Shown here: positions 12,599 to 24,291 of the stretch, in pieces
Numbering within the stretch: the stretch's first letter is position 1
How the letters are laid out: every line of letters starts with the position of its first letter
NCBI GenBank assembly: GCA_014338405.1
Contig: JTDE01000034.1
Span: 469,629-533,628 of the forward strand
Length of the DNA: 64,000 bases
Reading direction: 5' to 3'
Source: Paragonimus skrjabini miyazakii
Lineage: Eukaryota > Platyhelminthes > Trematoda > Plagiorchiida > Troglotrematidae
Translations under genes and position numbers: made by a program
Notes under the pieces: generated by a model
Databases searched by the model: none
What the model was told of the DNA's origin: nothing
The model's input: only the letters and a program-made list of their open reading frames with translations

Positions 12599-15500
12599 AC
12601 GTATACCTTTTGCTGCGTTACTAGTACTACTAACTAATCAATCGTGAATTTAAGTGATTGCATATCAGGGAGATCCCGTGTCTCTACGACCTTATTCTAA
12701 GCCCAGTGGTCGGGATCCCGCAATCAGTGGCTTCAGCAGGTGGGTGACAGCAGTGACTGATGCCGTCCTGCTCATCTCGCTATGCACGCATGATGATAGT
12801 TGCCATGTCACGTGACCACTCTAGATAGGCTCTAGTGAAGGTACGATTACACACAAAATTGGTCTAACATGACGGCTTGTTTACGAATATCTGCGTGCTG
12901 GTCACGTGCGGAGAACAAACCTTGGTCTCTATTTTGCTCATTGTGTTTTCGTTTAATAAGTTTTATTCAGAAGGTTCTTTTAAAATAGATAAATAAGTGC
13001 ATATGTTACGTGGAGATGAATGTTTGGTGTATTTCTTAATGTTCTGCACTAATCGATGCTCACTTTAGGAACCGCGGAGCTCCGTATCATGATGTTTGTT
13101 TAGTGTCTCGTATTATTCCTATTTATCTGCAACTTATTGATTTGTGCTCAAATGACCATTCTGTCTGTTTCACCGGGTGGCACATATTTCCATTGGTATC
13201 TCGCCGTGAAGCTACGCCTAGATGTATTGGTATTATCAGACTGGATAACCTAATTTGTCGTTGTCTAACACATTAAAACTATTCACATTCATTATTCATT
13301 ACTCTGGAACGTGTCTCACCGACAAATCGAAACACTTTTACGTGATAGGTGGTCAGCCTATGAAGATAGCGTGTTCATCGTCGGTGCAAGCTTAACTGTA
13401 GTCGTTGATGTGGGGTGATGAGTGAGGGTGATCCGAACGGAATCCCATACGGTACTCTTAGTATGTAATTGTGTTGCAGGTATATTCTACCGAACTGACA
13501 GCCTAACTCGGGTTTCCGTGCGTCGAACTTGTTCAACCAGGGAGCGCGATCAGCTTTTTTGTTACTGGACTTCGACACGTGCGCACAGTCGTTTGAGTAA
13601 GATGAGCGAAACAGTTCAAGATACTGTCAGTATACGTTAACGCGAGACTGACATTGGTATCACCCTGGTTTACGTAATTACGTCGTTACGCGTGCGTCAT
13701 CCTGTGTGATTACATTCTTTGTGAATTTGTCGAAATAGACGGGGTATTTTGCGGCAACCTTAGTACTCACATGCGTCTGCATACGTGCCTTTGGTCACAT
13801 GGTGCATTCGCATTAAAAGTGGCGACTCTGGCAGTTGCCATGGTATCTAAAACCAGCATGTGGACTGGTTCACCGGCTCGAACAGCCAAAATTAGATGGA
13901 CCTCCCTGCACTCACCGCATATGCATGAGAAGGAACTGGGGTAACCAATTTTCAGCGGGAAGCCACTTTGATTTCATTACAACGTCTGAGATTATGTGAC
14001 ATCTTCAGCCGAATAGCCTGTGTCGGTTACGACTGACTGTTGTTCATTTTGGTATAGTCCCGTCTATTTATTGAGTGTGTTTTGGCACAATCCCCGTTTG
14101 TGCTAGGTAAGAATCTGATGTGTTGGCGGTCAAATTGCCAGTTGTGCCGACCTGAGAAGGGTTGACGACCACAAAGATAGCAACGTGGTTGTTCGTTCGT
14201 CCCGTCGCCTGCAACCAGCATTCGGGTGACAAACGATTTTGACGTTATGTTTCACACGTGGACGAAGCGCGCCATGACAATCGGAATTAAGTGCGAGCAT
14301 CACTTTACCGTTTCATGCACTTGGACGGTTTCGGTCGATGAGCTATGTTTCACATGTGGATAGTAGTTCAGTCCCTTCCAGTTCAGTTTCCTCAACCGTA
14401 CTCGTAAAGCGCAGATTGCTACACTGTTGTCTCACGTTCTCTGTGGGTGTACGTGGTAGACGAGGCTATATCACCGATCACTTAGTACAGCTTTTTAGCA
14501 GCGATCGTTACGACCATGAGTTCGAACCCTGGTTACGTGGACTACCACGTTTTGATAGCTTAGCATCATTCAGACCTCATTTAATGCAACACACTTTACG
14601 GTGCAAAACTAAAACGTTCAACCGACTGTGGTTTATTCTATGGAACATGATGAACGTTTATACGTACTCAGACTACTTTGTTTGCGGGGTTTCCCAGAGT
14701 GAACGATATCGCCTCTCTGACTGAGATGTCAGAGCTTAGGGGGATAATACGGGAAAATAAGCTGTAGGGGGCGACCGAGAGGTCACTCATATTTTGGAAT
14801 CTATGGATCTAACATATCGTTTAGGTGAAACTCAACCTGGTATTAAGGTGTACTATGCCCACTGTTTGACTTTATACGTAACCTTACATTAAATTATATG
14901 TATTTCTATATTGAGTTGTTTTTCTTCTGGCTCTAGTGTTAACGCAATGCATGTTGTGCAGGGTAGCAATGACGTTGCGCCTAGGAAGCTAAGAGGTTAT
15001 GGGGAACACTAGAACAATAGGCTGAACAAGTTTGGGAATAAACGTTTTGGACGTTTGCAAATTAAACTAGTAACCAGGCGTTAGAAAGTTGGCACCACAT
15101 TATACTGTTGTTCAATACCCCTTAAAAAACCGACTGATGTGGTCTGTTAATCAACCAGATTAGTGGGCTGGATGGGTATTTGAACTGGGAGGGAGTATGA
15201 CTTGACGGTTACATTTTTATGACAGTTCGCCCAAGCTGCAGTGATTACAGTCCTTAAATAAGAACATATCGATCCCGAGAATCTAACAAACAATGTGGTT
15301 GCAGTTTTGGTTAATTGCAGGGATTAGCAAAATATATTCTGACTGTTTTAACGAATCTCACTGTTTGATGTTCACTCGTACAAATGGGACTTGAAACATT
15401 TTGGCTTGGGCACCCATTGAACGCGTCACGTGCAACGAAGGCAAGCTGGCTAGCTCATCTCGTTCAACGCAAACAATGCGTTGACCTAGTGAGCCAGTCT

Positions 15501-18500
15501 GGAATAGCGGTCTGTCGTTCCTGTGTTCTTTCTATGTATACGCTATTACCAACCAACAGCGAATCAGGCTATCCAGTTTTGGTTCACGAATGAACACCAA
15601 CAATGACAACAGTTCAGTTCTTTTAATCTATATGCGAACTCTACCCACCGGATACACCTTATCGACTGTAGTCCTCCCAAGCTGCTGCATAAAGTGAACA
15701 GGGGGTGGTAGCATTATACTGTTCCATGTTGCTCATCCTCATACCAACACTCTCTGACAGATTTCATCCTTGTCTGGACACATAAGATACATAGAATCCG
15801 AATCGGGAACGGGGGTAGGGACATTTTCTCTCAGTTGAACACATGAAACAAACCAAATGTTGCAAGCTGTGCAAGGTTGTCAGCTTTCATCAGATCAGGC
15901 TGCCGATGTGCCTGGGTCCTAATCGGATTAGGGACCGGTTAGTCTACCCTGCTGGTAGGTACATGCACACCTTTTGTGACTCCTGTGCGGGTGGCCTGTC
16001 CGATCCACACTAATCACATACTAGCATATCTTCAGCTTTCACTCAACCTCACCATTACCAATGTATCTTTAAATTTGCAGGATGCCTCACTTTGGGTTGT
16101 GCGCGTTCATATGCCGTGATCGAACCTAAATCAGATTGTGTGTACGGAGATATGTTCCCAGTCTTCTCACATTCTGATTACATTCTGCAGTGCATTGTCC
16201 AAATTCTACGGCTGCTGAGTGATACTCACGCTAGCTACACCAACCACACGACTGTGACTTAAATCCGCGGTTAGCGTGATCACTTCTATCTAGGTTTGGG
16301 TAGCATGAACGTAACAACTCACATGCCTGAGTGTTCCGCATGGCAGCAAATGGTATATGGTTTAGAGGCAAAACATTTTTTAAACGAAATAACTGAGCTA
16401 ATGAACCTAGTTGGCAGGGCAAATACCCAATTTTACAATTGACTATTTTCTGTATATCCCATAATTTCATTCACATACCTTAGTTTGTGTGTGTGCATGT
16501 GTTTCTCATAGTTCGGAGTTTGCAAATACAAAGGAACGTGTGCGATTTGGCAATCGTTGTGTCGTAACTGGCAGTACAAACGAGGCGTTTGAATTTGACG
16601 AATGGTTTGTTATAGTTTTTTGGATACACTTTTCGCGCGAAACCCTTCGTGACTGTGATTTCTGACCCGGATGGAGACTGATAAAGCTCATGTAGAAATA
16701 GGGGCGATTCCATCGTAGGGAGGCCTATCAGTGCCATTCAAATTCATCTTCGTAAGCATTTAGCATGTTCAAGGTATTCAGTAGTCCAGGGACGTAACTC
16801 TCTCTTCAGGCGCATTTATAACCATCCATAGAATGCCAGTTCAAAGTAACGTCTGCCACTTGATTAATGCAGGAGAAGGAAGCTACTGTTATTGTTGTCG
16901 GGTTTTTACAACCAAGACAGTAACTCAAGCTCATGGCTTTTCTCTACTCCTCAGTTCATCCCCTTGCCCATCTACGAGGGTTACCACAATTACTGAACCA
17001 TTATATGCAGTTATCTAAATCGAGGCTGCTAATACCGTTTACAAACACACATTCATTGCTAGTCCGTCATCATTCGGATAGGTCAATCTTGACACCTAAA
17101 AATGCATCTTCATCACTATACTTTGTCATATCGGTCACCGATGACGGATTAATCGGTTCACAATTATCAATTCAAAAGACGGTTTACGGACATGTCACGC
17201 TATGAACGCGAAAGATGTTCCACGGGGATTGTCCACTCTGTTAAACCGTATGATCCAGTTTAATGGCAACTCCTTAATGATAGTACCCATGACAATGAGC
17301 TCAGATAACTAAATGATAAAGCACTAGAGCTACCTCAGAGTTGATCTGCAGATTACTGTAGTCAAACAACAATGTAAGCAATTACCAAGATATCTAGAAG
17401 GAAAGTCACCAGACTTACCATCATTGAAAATGTAAAACGCTGTCAGTAACTTTTTGACTCTGTCGTATGTACCCGTACATTCGTACGGTATGGATGACGT
17501 ACCCAACATATCTGGCGAGGTAGTGGAGAACTGTCGGTCTCCAGTAAACTGTTAATCGTTGAAGGATCGGGGATGATTGTATCTTGCAGCATAAGTTCAC
17601 AAACGGTCCTGATCACTATCCTTCTCTTGGGAGAACTCACTATAAACGTCAGATTAACTCCAGTGTTGACTAAAAACGTTGATATTATGACAAAAATGGT
17701 AACATGTATAGACTGTTTTCTTATCGGGCAAACTACTAGAGTCCCCGTTGCACTGATCATAGAGAGTTAATTAGTCCAAAAACACATTTGGCAGAAAAAT
17801 TAAGGTTCAAACTGCAAAATGCACACAGTTCTAGCGTGATAGATGGACTTGCGATTGTTCACAGCGGAAGTTCGTCCGGGCTCTCATCTGTTGAAACAAA
17901 TGACAGTACAATCCCTATGACTTTTTCAATAAGAGATGGGTACTCTCTTTTTTCTGTGCAGCCAAAATCGTATACTCATTTTCAATTTACTACCATCCAT
18001 AAATACTTGCACTCAAGTTGAGGTTAGCAAATTGGTTTATTATCCCATTCATTGTGGTCCATTATCAAATCTATAAATCTTTCATTAAAGTGTGTATGGA
18101 GGCTTTCTGGACATCGGCTGTATATCTACTGTCAATGTTCTTGGCTTTGGTGAACCCCTTCAGGCAATGAAGCATATTCTTGCTATCTGTCTGATATCAC
18201 TGATTCTAATTTACACTCTTCTCTGTGCAAAACTGAACTACCATTGTATGAGGCAACAGATACTTAATAACCAAGTTCATTCATGGTAGATTCTACCCTT
18301 CATATTCCAAGATGGACTGGGTACACCCACATCATTTTCAGTTGCCTTTACAGTTTCGATTTTTCAAACTGGTTTGATCTCCATAACCCAGTTATCCGTT
18401 GGATCACCAGGACCGCAGCAGATGACCCTTCTAACAATCAGAAACATGCGATCAGGCAACTGCAGGTGACGTGCAGTCAAGCTACCAAATGAATCTCAAC

Positions 18501-20087
18501 CATAGGTAGCGTAACACCGCTAGTGTTAGGACAGGTGGAGCATGAACAACCGAGTCTGTCATGCAGCCACAAAACAGCTGCATGCAAAATAATCGATCAA
18601 CGGCGCGAGGGATAATATGCACCTCAATTAGGTGAAGGTTACACTCTTGGATGTCCTTCTTGTGTAGTCCACACGAGAACTGGCAATAGTGTTGACTGTC
18701 TATCCATGGGAATTTTTTGTACATATTTTTTATTAAGAATGGAAAACCTTAGTGGCTTCCAAGCGAATGACGGACCCCGGTTTGAACATTTTGACTTTGA
18801 CAACACTCGCCCACTGTTCATAGTACGCTTCTTCTTCAGTTTAATTCACAGTGTTCCCTGGGTGATACTGTACCAGAAACAATTTTGTACTACGTAATAG
18901 AATTTGAGATTATTAGGCCAGCTTTTCATCTATGACAAGTCCTCTTCTGTGCCGGTCGAGAATATACCTCGATTCCCCTCACATACTGTGCACTTGGGCA
19001 CCCAAACCCTCAGCTTTTTAATCTGACACAACCATTTTAACAAACCAGGTGTTGTATATGTCACAACTACATATGGATGAATGTTCCTTTCTTTCTCTTT
19101 CCTCACATGTGTGTGTGTATGTGCTTGCTCGCATGATTACATTTTAACCGCGTTTGGAATTGGTTTGTGTGATTCCTACAGTTGTCTCTGCGGCATTCAA
19201 GACCACCAGACCTTAGGTGGATGAATTTCCGACCAGAAATTTTTGCAGGCTGTATCCATGACATATCACGCTGTGTGTGTACGCGTGCGGCTGTGTACGG
19301 TTTTGCTGCCACAAAGTAAGACCGGAATTCAAACGTGCTCTTACGATTATTTTCCGGATCGGTATGATACGTGATTGCGAATCGGGAGTTAACAGAGACG
19401 GGTTCGCGATATACGACCGCCGTCGGCATGGTTGGGATATGAAGGAAGTCAGTCGACAGAACAGCATTGCACTAACGAGCTAGCCTTTAATTGTTACTTT
19501 GAGTGTGCATCACCTAAAGTGAAGGAAATGTCCACAAAGTGCTAATCTGCTAAGATAATTCAGTTTTATTCATAAGATTGGAAATAAATGCGATTCAAAA
19601 AGACACCTATTTGCATCCATCTAGATATGTCAAGTGTAGGTTGTAACTGTAGAATTGGCACGCAACATCCATATACAGGTTGAAACCTCTATGAGAATGG
19701 TCCTTGAAGCTCCTTATGTAATTCACACCTTAGTCTAACGTTGAGTTTAGTGAATTTATGGTTGGTATTGGTAAGTTTAGGTTGAGAATTGAAGCTCGCA
19801 GTAACATTAAGCTAAATTGTGTGAACATCACTTGTTTAATTGTGTGTTAGTGGTGAGCCAGTATTTTGTGTAATTGTTAGTTTCGTAGAAAGATCAAGCA
19901 TTTTTGCCTGGACTCCATTTATTGCATGTGGTCGTGCTAAGAAGTACAACAGTTTTTATCGTTCATCTGTCCTCGTAGCACGATATACTACAATCATGAC
20001 TAAAATTGGTGCTTCGGGAAACTGATGCACATCAAATAATGTGGATTAAGTATTCTAGCAGACTACGACGAATCTAGTGACCAAGCA

Positions 20088-20510
20088 AACTAGGACATAC
20101 CTGTGCGACGGCCCTGATAACATATTTTTATCCATTCAAGGCTGCAAGAGATGACCTGTACACCCTTAAACAAATGATAGACAGGATGATCCCTAGCGCT
20201 CGGACCGCTCTCATCAAATATGCCTGTAATGCATTAGTGAACAAAAATGACCCAGATCGGCTGGTCGAACGGGATCTGACATGAAAAAGCAACTATTCTC
20301 GCTCTCAGTTCGCTACAGTTCTGCATAGACCCGATCGATGTTCGTGCTATGCATTCATCCGCGACACTTTTGAGTACCTCTCTAACGATGAAGCCACGCC
20401 TGTTCAATATCCACCTCAGTTTACTAGTCGACGTTGTTGGGCCTCCGCTTCCAGCTGTCCGGCTGTAGTCTTTCTGCCGAACTCGATGGAAGTGTGTTGG
20501 GCCGACTGAT
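20088..20510 (+). pseudogene. Unassigned coding-like stretch with one in-frame TGA
   Basis: A single + strand frame of about 140 codons reads through one TGA at 20281-20283 to a TGA near 20510. Its composition is protein-like: mixed charge, several Cys, Trp and Tyr, and segments such as KAARDDLYTLKQMIDRM and YAFIRDTFEYLSND. I do not recognise the family. It could be an accessory domain of a retroelement or a decayed gene copy. It lies 0.5 kb from PLE fragment B but on the opposite strand, and I see none of the RT, endonuclease or integrase motifs I know. Confidence 0.3.
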
Positions 20511-21049
20511 TTACTGATAAAGTGAATGAGCGGTATTCGGCGTAGGTCTCGCAGGCGATCGATAAACTAACGTAAACAACAATAACAGGTTACCACACTC
20601 AGTTTGAGCTCGTGATTATTCAGCCAGCGCTTATTGTTTGTGAGAGTGCAGCAATTGGAAGGCGCAATTTGTGCACTTCTTCACGTCAGGCTCCAGCCGA
20701 TTATTTGATGTTAACTGACCTTGGTCATTTGTTTTTTCCGCACGAGCGAACTCTGTGCATGTCTGACTTATGCAGTTCGAGCGCTGTAACTCATTCTATA
20801 CGTGAATGAGCTTGTCTAGTCTTAACAATTATCCAATCTCTATTTCCGACTCTCAAATTAGTATTGTGCACAAGCCAGTCAACAGATATATTATTATTTG
20901 TAATAAATGCTGGTGAGATGAGTGTCACGTGGTGTTGGTAATTCAGCAAGACGACAAAAAGACATGCTCTACGAGATGGGTGTATTTTGTTTACTCTCGT
21001 CATTTGGTCACAGGTTTAGGGCATGGCGACAAGCCCAGTGAAGTGACCG

Positions 21050-22530
21050 ATTGTCACATCAAATTGAGGTGGACGAACGGCAAAATTGATTGCGTCAGCA
21101 CTTTCTGCCAGCGATGAACCATTGTATAACGCTCGATTAGCAGCGCTTCAGAAGCCACCACCATATTGAGGTTGCGATTGCGTAGTAGGTTCACAAACGA
21201 AGTGACGGGATCAACCACATGGCCTGTTGTGATTAGATGTGTCGTGGTCGAAAATTCCGGATTTCCGTTCGGTTGTTGAGACATCGATCCGCGTGGAGTC
21301 ATTGCTTTACACTAATCACTTGATTTATGGTTCTTCTTTCTCTGTCGTAGGTTTCGGTCCGTTCTGTGAATGTATTTGTCACCGCAACTGTTAATGGACT
21401 GCCAGATAATATCATATGCTGGGTTTTCTGAGAAAATGAGAGGGGCTTCAGAGAATAATCTTGCAAGTGGAAGTACCATACGCAATTCTCTCGTGGGATA
21501 AGTGCGATCAGTGGCATGTCGCAGGTTTCGACTTACATCTTGAGCATCGGGTAGGGCAGGTTGATGAAGACCTGTTTCTTCGACACTGATTGCGGTTGGG
21601 GCTTCACTACATGCTCTGTGCAATGAATTTCAACCAACTTGACTGGATACCCGTTTTCAAGCAAAACCTCCCTTGCGAGCTCCCGTTCGGACGTTGTGCA
21701 ATCAATCGTGCATAATTTTCTTGTCTGACGGGGAAGCGTTCTAACTAAATCACGTTTGTTATGCATGAGCGCACATGAAGCAGACTGTAAAAACTGTCCG
21801 CTCCATATGGCCTTCCGATAAACGGACCTGCCAAGTTTACCATCTGATAGTCTAGAAATCAGAATATCGAAGAAGGGCAATGTATCATCTAACCTTTCCT
21901 TATAGGTGACAGGCTTCAGTGAATGAAAGTAAACCGGTATAAAACAGTCATAAAATGATCACAATCGGTAAATATTAGGCTGTCGTTGACCTAACGTTTA
22001 TAAAACAAAGATAAATTAGTACAACCAGATAATTCACCTTCGACCATTCCGAAAAACGAATCAGTCAGTATGGAGGTCTGCGGGCTGCATATTGTTACCC
22101 AATCGACGTTTTATGCCTATCGAACTCGAACCGGATATGTCCCATGCATATAAGAATTAATCTTTTAAGGTAACCAGTAGGAATAAATGAATCAATGTTC
22201 TGAAGCAAAATAAGGTAATTAACGTATCAGTAGTCTCATGCAAAGAGGCATTTGTGAATAGTGAGTCAACGTCAGTTGGGCACGGTTTTTGTGGGAAACT
22301 CACCGAAATATCCTCTAAAATATCACGTAACTCAGAGGAATCCTTCAGAGAACAGGAACTGATGGTTTTACAGATGGGTTCAAGAAGCTGAGTTAGCTAT
22401 CGAGATAAGTTGTGGTATGTTGAATCATTCATGGTAAAGACGTACCTCAACAAAACAGCGGTTTTGCATAGTTTGGGTGAACTCGTCATTCTTGATATAC
22501 CTGTTGATACTCCCACTCGTTTGTATGGCC
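21050..22530 (-). pseudogene. Penelope-like element (PLE) fragment B: reverse transcriptase plus GIY-YIG endonuclease, degenerate
   Basis: Minus-strand reading gives, in family order: an RT entry block (YVFTMNDSTYHNLSR, near 22.41 kb); LLEPICKTISS; VDSLFTNASLHETTDTL (about 22.24-22.29 kb); a degenerate region with GHIRFEFDRHKTSIG; the catalytic-box region; LPFFDILISRLSDG (about 21.84-21.88 kb); YRKAIWSGQFLQ; RDLVRTLPRQTRK; a YIHRTDRNLRQR GIY-YIG-like motif (about 21.33-21.38 kb); and the C-terminal TGHVVDPVTSF block. Several frameshifts and stops break the frame. The catalytic box reads stop-Val-Asn-Asp instead of Tyr-Val-Asp-Asp (21982-21993), so the polymerase is dead. Order and motifs identify an endonuclease-plus Penelope-like retroelement rather than a LINE. 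It is the most complete PLE copy here. Confidence 0.85.
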
Positions 22531-23740
22531 AAGCTGTAGTAGAGTATGCAGTTTCTTCGAAAATTGTTTTTCCACTGGGAGGTTACTTTCTAGCGTACAA
22601 TCAACTTTGAACTTCCATTCATCAGCTAGCTGGTTAATTCTATACCCGACAAAATTCTTCTAATGTAGATAGTCCCCTAGCCGTGCAAAGTGTATGAAAC
22701 CTGATAGCAAATGAAAAAAATAGAGAATTGTGTATCCGTACTTAAAAATAGACCAGTAGAGCGACGGGAACTTTTCTTCAAGTCAACGGAATGTTGCAAA
22801 GAATCATGATCCCATAGTTGCCGGCGTCTATTTGCCATTTTGAAGAAGAAATGACCCAGAAAGTCATACGCTTCCCGCTGACGGACGAGATTTTTTTAAC
22901 TGGCGGGTAACTTGTGCCGTGTCGCAGTATCGTCAAGAGATATGTGACATTTCACAAGGATCCCAGTTACTGGTTTTGACTAAACTATACGGATTGCACT
23001 ATCACTCATTATCTGCGATTTATTAGTAATCAACCCAGCCCGTTGATTTAACAATTGACCTTCACCGAAGGCTTGTTCACAATCCGTAGTCTGAAGACAC
23101 ACCTGATAGTCTCGAGCTATCCCTACAGTATTCCGGTAACCCAGGCATCTACCCAGTGTGTGAAAATAATCGACACTAAGGTACATGCAATTCTGTCATT
23201 CGAATTGATTAACCATGATCATCCTGTTGATTGGTTAACATAGACCGCAATCGGTAATTAGACACTTGTCTATTCTGTAGCTTCGAACAAATTGTGCGCG
23301 TGTCGGGATCACGTTTATGATGGTAGATTTCAGGAAGCGTCTTTACGCGAATGCGTGTTGGTATACGGGTAAACAACTTGAAAACATGTAATTTATTCAT
23401 ACCGAAATTCAGCTACCCACTGTGACCTGTTTAACGGAAATTCAATCCGTCTTGCTCGATGTGCACTTTGGTTACGATATCAAACAGCATTCACACTGTT
23501 GTGTATTAAGAGCTGTTGGTTTCCGTTGAACAAGGGTGTCCATTCTCCACATGACCTTACAAGAGTATCATTTAAGGGATGTACAAAAGTTAACACACAG
23601 TCATTTTTTTTACAGAGTAGCTTTCGTGTAACCGAACTTTATTAATTGTGCCCATGCACCAAAACATCCACATGTGTCTCAATATTACTAAAATCACTCT
23701 CTTACTAATCCGACCATGGTAGGTAATATGACCGGTAATG

Positions 23741-24291
23741 TTTAAAATAGATTGGTGATGAAGGTTCGGGGATTTAGGTTATTTCAAAGTGGGCTAACCG
23801 AAAGGCTTATCTGAAAGCGAAGGTTGCGATCAAGTGTGGGTGCTGTTCAAATTTGAAATAACCTAAATCTCCGAACCTTCGCTACTGATTTAAATCATGC
23901 TCAGTTGATTCAATGAAGACAGTAACTTCAACTCAACTAAGTCCTGATCACGGAGTTATCGATTGGATAGAACAGAGTGGTTCTGTTTATTCTCCTCTCG
24001 AAATGATCGGACAAGCTGAACATTATTCATACAGGGTTGTAGTTGAGCGTTTGGATTTGATTATTCGGTCATGTCTATTGTAAATTTGCTGGCGTTGTGG
24101 TTAACACGCTATTCTCACAAGCACGAGAGTGAGAGTGCAAACTGTGATCCGGACAAGGATATGCACTATTGATGAGCTCTAATAAGTGTGAAACTCGAGT
24201 CTAGTGTTTCCTTTTGAAGTGGGCTAGCCGAAAGGCTTATCTGAATGCGAAGGCTGCGATCAAATGTTGGTGTTCAAATTTAAAATAGATT
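23741..24291 (+). mobile_element. Hammerhead-ribozyme element, composite copy with 13-bp target-site duplication
   Basis: A perfect 13-bp repeat (TTTAAAATAGATT) occurs at 23741-23753 and 24279-24291. The insert between them consists of an inverted 5' tip (about 23756-23786), a 3'-tail piece in + orientation (about 23787-23855), then a full + strand copy (5' tip, decayed tRNA-like promoter with an A box around 24091-24101, hammerhead remnant at 24163-24206, 3' tail to 24278). The full part is nearly the reverse complement of the copy at 6184-6613. The single flanking duplication around all three pieces indicates that they arrived as one insertion. Confidence 0.75.
24163..24206 (+). ncRNA. Hammerhead ribozyme remnant
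   Basis: It has the same changes as the 6.26 kb copy: TTGATGA in place of CTGATGA and imperfect stem II. GAAA, the CTCGAG stem III and the UC cleavage site are retained. Predicted inactive or very weak. Confidence 0.65.

Noticed and set aside
14338..14724. A 128-codon gene
   Set aside because: No motif, splice context or homology that I recognise. The length is within chance for this much sequence.
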